DNA from: an uncultured Chlamydiae bacterium
Lineage (GTDB): Bacteria; Chlamydiota; Chlamydiia; Chlamydiales; SM23-39
Assembly (NCBI GenBank): GCA_903909295.1
Contig: CAIVVG010000102.1
Coordinates: forward strand, 1 to 12,611
Direction of reading: 5' to 3'
Length of the DNA: 12,611 nucleotides
Positions 1 through 6,534 of this stretch are shown one piece after another. A model generated the notes under the pieces. The model searched no databases and was not told the origin of the DNA. It saw nothing but the letters and a program-made list of their open reading frames with translations. Made by a program: the position numbers and the translations under genes. Position 1 is the first letter of the stretch; each line of letters opens with the position of its first letter.

Positions 1-2
1 GG

Positions 3-137
3 AAAAATCAAGAAGGATACGCTCCTTTTAGCCTTTCATCCACAACTTTCGATCATATCTCGCTGTCGCCAACGTATCGTTGGACATCATCCGTCAGCAC
101 CACCTCGAAACAACCGAGGGAAGAACCACTTTTCTAA
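3..137 (+). other. Open reading frame running in from the left edge, probable 5' part of the next gene
   Basis: Frame 3 is open from the left edge of the window to a TAA at 135-137 and reads as plausible protein (KNQEGYAPFSLSSTTF, then DHISLSPTYRW up to about base 82). The coding look then moves to the +2 frame, where DIIRQHHLETTEGRTT follows. Adding one base at about 82-84, for example a third G in the TTGGAC stretch, would fuse the two frames into a continuous ...SPTYRW-DIIRQHH... reading. The stretch is therefore best seen as the C-terminal half of the same gene before a one-base frame break. No function is recognised. The alternative is that this is a chance open frame upstream of a gene starting at TTG 80. 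Confidence 0.35.
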
Positions 138-445
138 CTGACAAACTGATTCCCTATACAGCGACCGCAGATCAGTTGAATAGTGAAGTCCAAGCCCTGG
201 CTACAGAAATCGAGGTGCTCTCTCCCGAAGAGGATCAGCAACAGATCCTCGCTCTAACGGAAGAACTGACTCAAAAAATGGCTCAGCTCCTTGCGATGCT
301 GCCCATTCTGAATACAGCTCTCTCTGTCAACCAAGATCTCCAACAAATCGATCCGATCTTGCAACAGACAGACCCGATCTCTCCTGAGCAGCAAGAAGTA
401 ATCGATCGGATTGCCTCTTTGTGCACTTCGCTCGAAAATTTCTAA
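80..445 (+). CDS. Unrecognised coiled-coil-like protein, possibly the 3' piece of a frameshifted gene
   Basis: I do not recognise this protein. The frame encodes about 121 residues, rich in Gln, Glu, Leu and Thr, with long amphipathic helical stretches (about residues 30-75 and 100-121), which suggests a helical or coiled-coil segment; no membrane span is visible. The only start in frame is TTG at 80, with no Shine-Dalgarno sequence before it, and the frame is closed by a TAG at 29-31. The TTG is therefore weakly supported, and the true N-terminus may lie upstream in frame 3, joined through a one-base indel near 82-84. The gene ends at TAA 443-445, 88 bases before the EamA exporter, which has its own promoter candidate. 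It could be a real frameshift (pseudogene) or a sequencing error. Confidence 0.5.
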   Translation: MDIIRQHHLETTEGRTTFLTDKLIPYTATADQLNSEVQALATEIEVLSPEEDQQQILALTEELTQKMAQLLAMLPILNTALSVNQDLQQIDPILQQTDPISPEQQEVIDRIASLCTSLENF

Positions 446-462
446 GGGGCCGGGGTTTCTTC

Positions 463-490
463 TTGTATGCAATGTAAATTTTTCTATACT
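463..490 (+). promoter_or_regulatory. Probable sigma70/sigma66-type promoter of the eamA operon
   Basis: TTGTAT at 463-468 and TATACT at 485-490 are separated by 16 bases. A start near 497 would give a leader of about 37 bases before the ATG at 534. It lies in the gap between the upstream hypothetical gene and eamA. Confidence 0.5.
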
Positions 491-533
491 AGAAACAAGG
501 CATATCAAGGCGACACCCCAACAACCGGAAATC

Positions 534-1421
534 ATGCAGTCACTGCACCTACTACTCGCCCTGCTGGTCATTTTGGTTTGGGGTTTCAATTTCGTTGTTA
601 TTAAAGTGGGACTCGACGAAATCCCCCCCTTACTCCTTGGGTTTGCACGATTTTTTCTAACGAGCATCCCCGCCGTTTTCTTCATCAAGCGACCTACAGC
701 TCCATTCAGGATGGTGATGTGGTATGGCCTTTTCATGTTTGCCCTACAATTTTCGCTCCTTTTCATAGGAATGGATGTCGGCGTAACTCCTGGACTCGCT
801 TCGTTGCTACTACAACTCCACGTGTTTTTTACGCTGTTGTTAGCGATGGTGTTTTTCGGAGAAAAATTACGCCCCTGGCAGATTGTGGGAGCTCTCGTAT
901 CTTTTGTAGGGATTGCCCTTGTGGCAATGCACTTGGGCGGCAGTGTTACATTTTCAGGCCTTGTACTCGTGATTGCCGCTGCTGCATCTTGGGGGGTCGG
1001 CAATGTCATTTCTAAAAAAATTGGAAAAGTCAACATGATCTCATTAGTAGTTTGGGGGAGTCTGATTGCATGGCCCCCTCTCCTTCTAATCTCCCTCTTC
1101 ACAGAAGGATATGATAAAGTTGTTTATACCGTTCAACACCTGAGCTGGTTATCCAGCGGAGCTGTGCTCTATATTACATACCTATCCACCTTATTTGGCT
1201 TTGGCACTTGGAGCTGGTTGCTCCATCATCACCCGATCGGAAAAATAGCTCCATTTACCCTCCTCGTGCCGGTTGTTGCAATTCTAAGCTCTGTTTTGGT
1301 TCTGGGAGAGCCGCTCCAATCGTGGAAGATATTCGCAGCCTTGTTCGTCATCGCGGGACTTTGCATCAATTTATTAGGACCTCGAATATTTCCGGGGAAA
1401 AGCTCTAAAGGAAAGGTATGA
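534..1421 (+). CDS. eamA: EamA-family (DMT superfamily) inner-membrane metabolite exporter
   Basis: This is a 295-residue, ten-helix drug/metabolite transporter with two EamA repeats (about residues 5-135 and 145-288). The N-terminus LLALLVILVWGFNFVVIKVG, the segment GLASLLLQ and the C-terminal APFTLLVPVV closely resemble Escherichia coli EamA, an exporter of O-acetylserine and cysteine pathway metabolites. The substrate here is inferred only; amino acids or related metabolites are likely. I chose ATG 534 because the homology begins there; the longer frame from TTG 411 overlaps the upstream gene and adds a tail unlike the family. The ribosome binding site is weak (CCGGAA). The stop codon overlaps the next ATG (ATGA at 1418-1421), so translation of the following propeller gene is probably coupled. 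The protein should sit in the inner membrane; its length is normal for the family. Confidence 0.85.
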   Translation: MQSLHLLLALLVILVWGFNFVVIKVGLDEIPPLLLGFARFFLTSIPAVFFIKRPTAPFRMVMWYGLFMFALQFSLLFIGMDVGVTPGLASLLLQLHVFFTLLLAMVFFGEKLRPWQIVGALVSFVGIALVAMHLGGSVTFSGLVLVIAAAASWGVGNVISKKIGKVNMISLVVWGSLIAWPPLLLISLFTEGYDKVVYTVQHLSWLSSGAVLYITYLSTLFGFGTWSWLLHHHPIGKIAPFTLLVPVVAILSSVLVLGEPLQSWKIFAALFVIAGLCINLLGPRIFPGKSSKGKV

Positions 1422-2584
1422 AAAGATTAGGATTTGTATTTTTATGGTCGATGCTTGCATGCGCTACTGAGCCCAATACAGTGGTCGCCACGATCGGGGT
1501 GGGAGATACTCCGTCAGGAATAGCCGTCACCCCCGACAATCTCTTCGCTTACGTTGCCAATAATAACAATGACGGCGTCCCCAATGGAAGCTCTGTCAGC
1601 GTACTCAACCTGACGTTTAACACTCTCCAACAAACGATTCATGACAGCAGCTTTAACCAGCCCTATACAGTAACCATTAACGCAGCCGGAACAAAGGCTT
1701 ATGTAACCAATAGCAACGGCACTACTGTAACCATTATCGATTTGGCCACCAATACCGTCTCAGGGACAATTCCCGGTTTTGACGGCCCCTCGGGTTTCGT
1801 AATCACCCCTGATGGGAATCATGCTTACGTCAATAATTACGGAGGCCCTCTTGGCGTTGGAAGTGGGAATGGAATAACAGTGAGAGTGGTTGACCTACAC
1901 ACAAATGCGATTGTTGGGCCAGCCATTACGGTGGGACAAGCTCCTGCAGCACTGGCGATCACTCCAGATGGTGCATATGTCTACGTTGTGAGCTATGTCG
2001 ATGGGAACCAGGGCACTGGAACAATCAGTATCATAAGGACCAGTAACAATACGGTGCAACTCAATGCTATTACCGGATTTTCCGGACCATTTGCGATTGC
2101 AATCACACCGAATGGCCAATACGCCTATGTAACCAATTTTGGGAGCAATAATTTCTCACCTGTGGGCACCACAGTGAGTGTTGTGAATATCGGCAGCAAC
2201 ACCATTGTTGATACAATCGCCCTTGGAGTACAGCCCGCGGGTGTTGCGATTGCACCCGACGGCTCGGTTGCCTATGTTTCCAATTATAACACGGTTTACG
2301 GCGGTGTCGGCTTCACTGATTTAATCTCTGGCCAAGGGACCGTTAACATCATCGATCTCCAAACCAATACAGTCATTGCTCCCCTCATAGAGGTTGGGTC
2401 CTCTCCGAGCGCGATTGCTGTATCCCCCAATCGCCAATTCGCTTACGTGACCGATTATTCTTCTAACGCAGTGAGCGTTATCATATTGCCATCACCGCTT
2501 TACAATATTAACCGATTGAGACCATACTACAATTTACAGCGGAACGAAACAATAACAATACTCAATCAAGCAGGACTACAATGA
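1418..2584 (+). CDS. Secreted seven-bladed YVTN-type beta-propeller protein
   Basis: The 388 residues begin with a short signal sequence (MKRLGFVFLWSMLACA). Cys15 after MLA could make it a lipoprotein, although the lipobox is imperfect. Seven tandem YVTN repeats follow, starting near residues 27, 75, 119, 171, 219, 269 and 325. Each has a P-x-x-(I/V)-(A/T)-(I/V)-(T/S/A)-P-(D/N)-G-x-x-A-Y-V core, then a V-S-V-(I/V)-(D/N)-(L/I) strand and an N-T-(I/V) turn. An extra N-terminal strand, NTVVATI (20-26), could close the ring against blade seven, giving a complete seven-bladed propeller. About 30 residues after blade seven are not propeller-like. Such domains bind proteins or ligands and are common in surface and periplasmic proteins; no catalytic site is visible. 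A good ribosome binding site (AAAGGAAAGG) precedes the ATG, which overlaps the eamA stop. Its own stop overlaps the ATG of the next gene (ATGA at 2581-2584). The ligand or partner is unknown. Confidence 0.85.
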   Translation: MKRLGFVFLWSMLACATEPNTVVATIGVGDTPSGIAVTPDNLFAYVANNNNDGVPNGSSVSVLNLTFNTLQQTIHDSSFNQPYTVTINAAGTKAYVTNSNGTTVTIIDLATNTVSGTIPGFDGPSGFVITPDGNHAYVNNYGGPLGVGSGNGITVRVVDLHTNAIVGPAITVGQAPAALAITPDGAYVYVVSYVDGNQGTGTISIIRTSNNTVQLNAITGFSGPFAIAITPNGQYAYVTNFGSNNFSPVGTTVSVVNIGSNTIVDTIALGVQPAGVAIAPDGSVAYVSNYNTVYGGVGFTDLISGQGTVNIIDLQTNTVIAPLIEVGSSPSAIAVSPNRQFAYVTDYSSNAVSVIILPSPLYNINRLRPYYNLQRNETITILNQAGLQ

Positions 2585-3354
2585 GCAAGCGGGTTTTTCC
2601 GATATTTCTGTGTTTGGCAAGTGCCGTTTTTGGAGCCACTCCCCCCAAAAAAGAAATCTCTCAGCCCAGCACTCAATGTCAGCCAACTCTGTATAAGCCT
2701 CAGGGGTGGTCTTTTGACATTGGGGGCACCTACACCTGGATGTCAGTCTCCACTCCACCGACCTATTCGGGAAGTACCGGCGGCGTTCTGGGCAAGGTTT
2801 CTTATCAAGTGCCGGATTCCTTCTTTGGCCAGGCGCGCTCTTATTACAATATCGGCCCCTTGTCGAGTTCAGTCAATAAAACGAGCTTTCAAGAGTCGTA
2901 TTCAGAATTTGTCGCGGGATACTGTGTTACTGCACTGAAGAATTGGACGATCACTCCCTATGCAGGCCTTGGATTTGATTTTCTCTTTGATGATCGTACA
3001 GGGTATGCATCGATCGCTCCCATCGACCTCAAGTATACGATTTACTACGCGGTAGTGGGTCTCGAAACTCACTATACCTGGCCAGATTGGATGCTGGGAT
3101 TTAGGCTCGATTGCATCCCGACGTTCAACCAATATCTCAAAGTCGAAAGCTTATCTGGAGCTGCCTGGACCCTCAATAATAGAACAGGAGTAGCAGTACA
3201 AGTCCCCTTCGCCTACAGATACGCCATGAACTACTGGTTAGAATTGGCTCCCTATTACAGATTTTTGCCGATCGGAGCCTCCACCGCCTTAGGTCTGCCC
3301 GACAGAGACCTGAACCAGTGGGGAGCTTTCTTAACCTTTCGCTTCTTTCTCTAA
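2581..3354 (+). CDS. Probable outer-membrane beta-barrel protein
   Basis: The 257-residue protein starts with a clear Sec signal peptide (MSKRVFPIFLCLASAVFG, likely cut after Gly18). The mature part alternates hydrophobic and polar residues and is rich in Tyr, Trp and Phe. Likely strands lie near residues 43-54, 105-117, 121-133, 152-165, 170-178, 203-214, 217-227 and 245-257, compatible with a small barrel of about eight strands. It ends in an aromatic last strand (FLTFRFFL), as outer-membrane proteins do, though the final residue is Leu rather than Phe. The mature part has three Cys (33, 115, 178), so disulfides are possible; cysteine-linked envelopes are known in Chlamydiae. I recognise no specific family. 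Its ATG overlaps the stop of the propeller gene, with weak CAGGAC upstream, so translational coupling is likely; a propeller-barrel complex at the cell surface is inference. The 3' end overlaps the opposing kinase-like gene by 24 bases. Confidence 0.7.
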   Translation: MSKRVFPIFLCLASAVFGATPPKKEISQPSTQCQPTLYKPQGWSFDIGGTYTWMSVSTPPTYSGSTGGVLGKVSYQVPDSFFGQARSYYNIGPLSSSVNKTSFQESYSEFVAGYCVTALKNWTITPYAGLGFDFLFDDRTGYASIAPIDLKYTIYYAVVGLETHYTWPDWMLGFRLDCIPTFNQYLKVESLSGAAWTLNNRTGVAVQVPFAYRYAMNYWLELAPYYRFLPIGASTALGLPDRDLNQWGAFLTFRFFL

Positions 3355-4170
3355 CCAAGAGGCAAGAAACTGCTTCATCCTCTGAATCTCTGGCTCGGGA
3401 TTTTGCCAGGCCTCAGGAGAGTAGCTAGTCCGCCCTGTATCGATCATCACAGGGCGGTCCCCTATAAACCCGTAATTGGCAACCTTAAAGCGATTGTTGA
3501 AGTCGGAAACCCCTTTCCGGATCAATGTCTCAAAGAGCTGGTGCATCGCTCCCACTGCTTGCTCACACTCCTCCTCCGTCGTCATGCGGGCAAAGCGGTC
3601 CGACATCAACTCGGCCCTTTTCTGTAGAATAAATGCCGTTCGATCGAGGTCGATCTCATGCGCTTTCCCATAGCGGTCGCGTACCGTGCACTTGGGAAAT
3701 AAATTCTGGGTGGGGTGCAGGTGGAGCGAGATGAGCCCTGTTTCTTCTTTCAGCTCTCTAAACGAGAGGGCATAGGCGCCTAATACTTGCTCCAGTTTTC
3801 GAGCTCTACTCGCGAGGACTCTCTTCTCCTCTTTTTCCAGGTAAGAGGGAAACAGACGCAGCAAGGGGCGCACTCCCCCTTTCTTAGGAGCGTCGATCAC
3901 TCGGCTCAAGAAACACTTGAGCACATACTGTCCGTCGGAGCTTGCGAAAGCAACCATTTGGGTGCCGTGGCCGAGATATTCGAAATGGAGTTCCCCCTCC
4001 TTCTGGAGCGAAGAGAGGATTCGGCGTGTGGTGGCGTGGTCTTCTTCAATAGAAGAGGACGCTTGGTAACCAGCGACCAATCGACTAGAAGAGAATTGGT
4101 CAGGGCCCCGCAGATTGAGGAGGGGAAGACAAAGCCAAATCAAAAACAAGAGGAAAAAGGCTTTTTTCAC
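3331..4170 (-). CDS. Exported or membrane-anchored protein with protein-kinase-like motifs
   Basis: The protein has 279 residues from a GTG start. A signal peptide or anchor occupies residues 1-20 (MKKAFFLLFLIWLCLPLLNL). The rest suggests a protein-kinase-like fold: a glycine-containing loop YLGHGTQMVAFAS (65-77), a candidate ATP-binding lysine in YVLKCF (Lys85), a hinge-like ILQKRAEL (181-188), a catalytic-loop-like VSDFNNRF...NYG (Asp223, Asn232) and a metal-binding DFG-like IDTGR (Asp244). No HRD motif is present, so it may be an atypical kinase or a pseudokinase; the assignment rests on motif spacing alone. GTG overlaps the stop of the preceding 70-residue gene by one base (TAGTG), without a clear ribosome binding site, so coupling is likely. 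The 3' end runs convergently into the beta-barrel gene. Export of a kinase-like protein would suit an envelope or host-directed role, but this is not shown. Confidence 0.6.
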   Translation of the reverse strand: MKKAFFLLFLIWLCLPLLNLRGPDQFSSSRLVAGYQASSSIEEDHATTRRILSSLQKEGELHFEYLGHGTQMVAFASSDGQYVLKCFLSRVIDAPKKGGVRPLLRLFPSYLEKEEKRVLASRARKLEQVLGAYALSFRELKEETGLISLHLHPTQNLFPKCTVRDRYGKAHEIDLDRTAFILQKRAELMSDRFARMTTEEECEQAVGAMHQLFETLIRKGVSDFNNRFKVANYGFIGDRPVMIDTGRTSYSPEAWQNPEPEIQRMKQFLASWLEKEAKG

Positions 4171-4382
4171 TAATTGATCTGCGAGAGCCTTTCATCAAAA
4201 ACTTGAGACGCATTGTCTATCAGATAGGCTGCTAAATCAGCATCCCCCTCATAGTCCATTTGTACTTCCATCTTCCCCTCTTTGGAGGGTTCTGTACACA
4301 TAATCAGGACATAGCAGGCGCACTGTCCATCGAGCATTTTTTTAACCTGAGAGAGTGCTACTTCCGTAGACTTTTTAGCCAT
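4170..4382 (-). CDS. Small conserved-looking protein of unknown function, coupled to the kinase-like gene
   Basis: This is a 70-residue acidic protein with no signal peptide and no membrane span. It has a predicted alpha-beta pattern: an N-terminal helix (about 5-18), a hydrophobic strand with Cys21, Cys23 and Cys29, a second strand KMEVQMDYE (37-45) and a C-terminal helix DLAAYLIDNASQVFDERL. I do not recognise the family. The start is ATG at 4380-4382, preceded by weak GGGA. A TATAGT hexamer on the minus strand (4394-4399) lies 11 bases before the ATG and may be a -10 element, though no good -35 is seen. The stop codon shares its last base with the GTG of the kinase-like gene, which indicates co-expression. 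A chaperone-like or regulatory partner role is possible but is only a guess from size and coupling. Confidence 0.65.
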   Translation of the reverse strand: MAKKSTEVALSQVKKMLDGQCACYVLIMCTEPSKEGKMEVQMDYEGDADLAAYLIDNASQVFDERLSQIN

Positions 4383-4409
4383 GTTTGTCCCAAACTATAG
4401 GAGGAATAA

Positions 4410-4511
4410 ATGACAGAAAATCTCTTTTCACGCAACTCTATTTTTGATATACTCGGTCCATCTAAGGAGAACCCCCCATGGGATGGATCAAACGGATTGC
4501 CCTTTTTTTAG
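4410..4511 (+). CDS. Possible 33-codon upstream peptide overlapping the htpX start
   Basis: A near-perfect Shine-Dalgarno sequence AGGAGGA (4399-4405) lies four bases before ATG 4410. The frame encodes 33 residues beginning MTENLFSRNSIFDILGPS and ends at TAG 4509-4511, 31 bases into htpX in another frame. If it is transcribed, ribosomes reading it would cross the htpX ribosome binding site and start codon and could modulate htpX. However, the best htpX promoter (-10 at 4448-4453) lies inside this frame, so a separate upstream start would be needed. It could equally be chance. Confidence 0.2.
   Translation: MTENLFSRNSIFDILGPSKENPPWDGSNGLPFF
4425..4453 (+). promoter_or_regulatory. Probable htpX promoter
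   Basis: TTTTCA at 4425-4430 and TATACT at 4448-4453 are 17 bases apart. Transcription would start near 4460, giving a leader of about 18 bases that contains AAGGAGA (4464-4470), spaced seven bases from ATG 4478. Confidence 0.55.
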
Positions 4512-5389
4512 CGCTCAACTTCCTCGTCGTTATGACGATCTCGGTTGTACTGAATATTCTCAATATTCGCCCTTACCTCGATCGCGCCTACGGGATAGGC
4601 TACCAGGACCTCATTATCTTCTGCCTCCTTTGGGGCATGGGCGGCGCTTTTATTTCTTTGGCCCTTTCCCGCGTAATGGCAAAGTGGATGATGGGAGTCA
4701 AACTCATCGATCCCAATACCCACGACCCAGAACAAAAACACCTCCTCACCCTGGTCTATAAACTCGCTCGCCAGGCTCAGTTACCTGTCATGCCTCAGGT
4801 GGGGATCTACCACTCCAACGAGGTCAACGCGTTTGCCACAGGTCCTTCTCGCAGCCGCTCGCTCGTCGCCGTGTCCTCTGGACTCCTCGGCCGGATGCAG
4901 GAAAGAGAAATCGAAGGGGTCCTCGCCCACGAAATCACCCACGTCGCCAATGGAGATATGGTCACCATGACCCTGCTGCAGGGAGTGATCAACGCCTTTG
5001 TGATGTTCCTCGCCCGCATCCTCGCCTACGCCCTCTCTGGCTTCGGGAAAGATCGAGAAGGACGCGGCTCTGGCAGTATCATGAGCTACATGCTCTTCGT
5101 CTACCTCTTTGAGGTCGTCTTCATGCTCTTAGGTTCGCTCGTCGTCGCCGCTTACTCCCGCTTTCGCGAGTTTCGAGCCGACGCAGGGGGCGCCCGCCTT
5201 GCGGGAAAAGAGTCGATGATCGCAGCTCTTCAAAGCCTGCGCGTCCTCCAGGGAATCCACGATAAAAAAGAGGAAAACCCCGCGATGGCCGCCTTCAAAA
5301 TTTCTCACCCTACTAAGAAAGGTTTTACCCGATTATTCGCGAGCCACCCCCCTCTCGAGGAGCGCATTGAGCGGCTGCAAAGAGGCTGA
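4478..5389 (+). CDS. htpX: HtpX, membrane-bound zinc metalloprotease (M48B)
   Basis: HtpX is an inner-membrane endopeptidase that degrades misfolded membrane proteins alongside FtsH. The 303-residue product has the family's usual length and plan: two N-terminal membrane helices (about 7-29 and 45-66), a cytosolic zinc-protease domain with HEITH at residues 151-155 (zinc ligands His151 and His155, catalytic Glu152), two further hydrophobic segments (about 163-188 and 201-226), and the third ligand region [13 protein letters not shown], with Glu231 the likely zinc ligand. The C-terminal [12 protein letters not shown] (289-300) is a strong family signature. The ATG has an excellent ribosome binding site (AAGGAGA, seven-base spacing). 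The gene stands alone between its own promoter and a strong intrinsic terminator. In other bacteria htpX answers to envelope stress; no such operator is evident here. Confidence 0.95.
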   Translation: MGWIKRIALFLALNFLVVMTISVVLNILNIRPYLDRAYGIGYQDLIIFCLLWGMGGAFISLALSRVMAKWMMGVKLIDPNTHDPEQKHLLTLVYKLARQAQLPVMPQVGIYHSNEVNAFATGPSRSRSLVAVSSGLLGRMQEREIEGVLAHEITHVANGDMVTMTLLQGVINAFVMFLARILAYALSGFGKDREGRGSGSIMSYMLFVYLFEVVFMLLGSLVVAAYSRFREFRADAGGARLAGKESMIAALQSLRVLQGIHDKKEENPAMAAFKISHPTKKGFTRLFASHPPLEERIERLQRG

Positions 5390-5416
5390 GTCAGATTCGT
5401 CTCCTAAGCCAAGATC

Positions 5417-5444
5417 AACGATGGAAACGATTCCATCGTTTTTT
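5417..5444 (+). terminator. Intrinsic terminator after htpX
   Basis: A perfect ten-base-pair stem, AACGATGGAA (5417-5426) and TTCCATCGTT (5431-5440), closes a four-base loop (ACGA) and runs into a U tract (six T in a row, 5439-5444). It lies 27 bases after the htpX stop and isolates htpX from mnmA. Confidence 0.85.
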
Positions 5445-5466
5445 CTGTTGTAGGCCTAGTACCGTC

Positions 5467-5495
5467 TTGCGAGTAACCATTAGCTCCGCTATACT
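5467..5495 (+). promoter_or_regulatory. Probable mnmA promoter, placing the start site at the ATG
   Basis: TTGCGA (5467-5472) and TATACT (5490-5495) are separated by 17 bases. Only seven bases (CCCTCCC) separate the -10 element from ATG 5503, so transcription should begin at or next to the start codon, giving a leaderless mRNA. Confidence 0.6.
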
Positions 5496-5502
5496 CCCTC
5501 CC

Positions 5503-6534
5503 ATGAAAAAGCAGGTCGTCGTCGTAGGGATGTCCGGGGGGGTCGACTCCTCCGTCTCAGCCCTCCTTTTAAAGCAGCAGGGCTATGAGGTGATTGGCCT
5601 CTTCATGAAGAACTGGGAGGAGACCAATCAGGACGGCATCTGCAACGCGACCCGCGACTACGAAGATGTGGCCCGGGTCTGTGAACAGATCGGCATCCCC
5701 TACTACAGTGTCAACTTCACCGCAGAGTACCAGGAATCAGTTTTTGCCCAATTCGTAGCCGACTACCGCTCAGGCCTTACCCCCAACCCCGACGTCCTCT
5801 GCAACCGGGAAATCAAATTCAAGAAATTTCTTGATAAGGCGATGGCCTTAGGGGCCGATTTCCTGGCAACGGGTCACTACTGTAGGCTCGATGGGGAAGG
5901 GCGCCTTCTGAGAGGGGTCGATCCCGATAAAGACCAGACCTATTTTCTCCACGCCGTCCCTAAAGAGGCGTTTGCCCGCGTCCTCTTCCCAATTGGCCAC
6001 CTGCCCAAAAAAGAGGTGCGGGAAATCGCCCGGAAGCACGGGATCGCCACCTCGGAAAAAAAAGACAGCACCGGTATTTGCTTCATCGGAAAAAGAGATT
6101 TTAGACCCTTTTTGGCCCAATATATCCATGCGACCCCCGGCCCTTTTCAGACGCTCGATGGGAAAACAGTCGGCCGCCATGAAGGGGCCTCCTTCTATAC
6201 GCTGGGACAAAGGAAGGGAATGGGGCTCGGCGGCGAGGGAGAAGCGTGGTACGTGGTGGGCAAGGACACCCAGAAAAATATCGTATTTGTCGAGAGGGGG
6301 GCCTCCCACCCCGCCCTCTGGAAACGGGAACTCGTCATGAAGGACGCCTCTTGGATTGCCCCTCCTCTAGAGAGGTGCACGGCTAAAGTGCGCTACCGAC
6401 AAAAAGACTCCCCCTGCACTCTCCTAGAAGGAGGACGGGTGGTGTTTGATGAGCCGCAATGGGCCGTTACGCCCGGACAGTCGGTGGTGTTTTACGATGG
6501 AGACATCTGCCTAGGTGGCGGCGTCATTCTCTGA
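5503..6534 (+). CDS. mnmA: tRNA-specific 2-thiouridylase MnmA (TrmU)
   Basis: MnmA adenylates U34 in the tRNAs for Lys, Glu and Gln and then inserts sulfur to form 2-thiouridine, supporting accurate decoding in the cytoplasm. The 343 residues show the PP-loop ATP-binding motif SGGVDSS (11-17), the catalytic cysteine in [12 protein letters not shown] (Cys100) and the second redox cysteine in STGICFIG (Cys193), followed by the central domain and the C-terminal beta-barrel. Length is typical (about 340-370). I chose ATG 5503 because the PP-loop follows at the usual distance; the in-frame TTG 5467 would add 12 residues unlike the family and falls on the -35 hexamer. There is no Shine-Dalgarno sequence, consistent with a leaderless transcript. 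The 3' end overlaps the opposing hldA by 43 bases. A target tRNA, tRNA-Gln(TTG), is encoded in the same window. Confidence 0.95.
   Translation: MKKQVVVVGMSGGVDSSVSALLLKQQGYEVIGLFMKNWEETNQDGICNATRDYEDVARVCEQIGIPYYSVNFTAEYQESVFAQFVADYRSGLTPNPDVLCNREIKFKKFLDKAMALGADFLATGHYCRLDGEGRLLRGVDPDKDQTYFLHAVPKEAFARVLFPIGHLPKKEVREIARKHGIATSEKKDSTGICFIGKRDFRPFLAQYIHATPGPFQTLDGKTVGRHEGASFYTLGQRKGMGLGGEGEAWYVVGKDTQKNIVFVERGASHPALWKRELVMKDASWIAPPLERCTAKVRYRQKDSPCTLLEGGRVVFDEPQWAVTPGQSVVFYDGDICLGGGVIL

Noticed and set aside
411..533. Longer eamA start at TTG 411
   Set aside because: It would overlap the upstream gene and the promoter candidate and add 41 residues before the first family-like transmembrane helix.
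254..1102. A 282-codon minus-strand frame opposite the first gene and eamA
   Set aside because: It is antisense to a transporter with clear family motifs, spans two plus-strand genes and a promoter, and its translation is Arg/Thr/Ser-rich without domain features.
4410..4511. Similarity of the short upstream peptide (SIFDILGPS) to the start of L-serine dehydratase
   Set aside because: The match is only a few residues and the rest does not fit; it is not enough to call a gene remnant.
5848..6309. A 153-codon minus-strand frame inside mnmA
   Set aside because: It is fully contained in the conserved MnmA coding region, with no ribosome binding site or recognisable motif.
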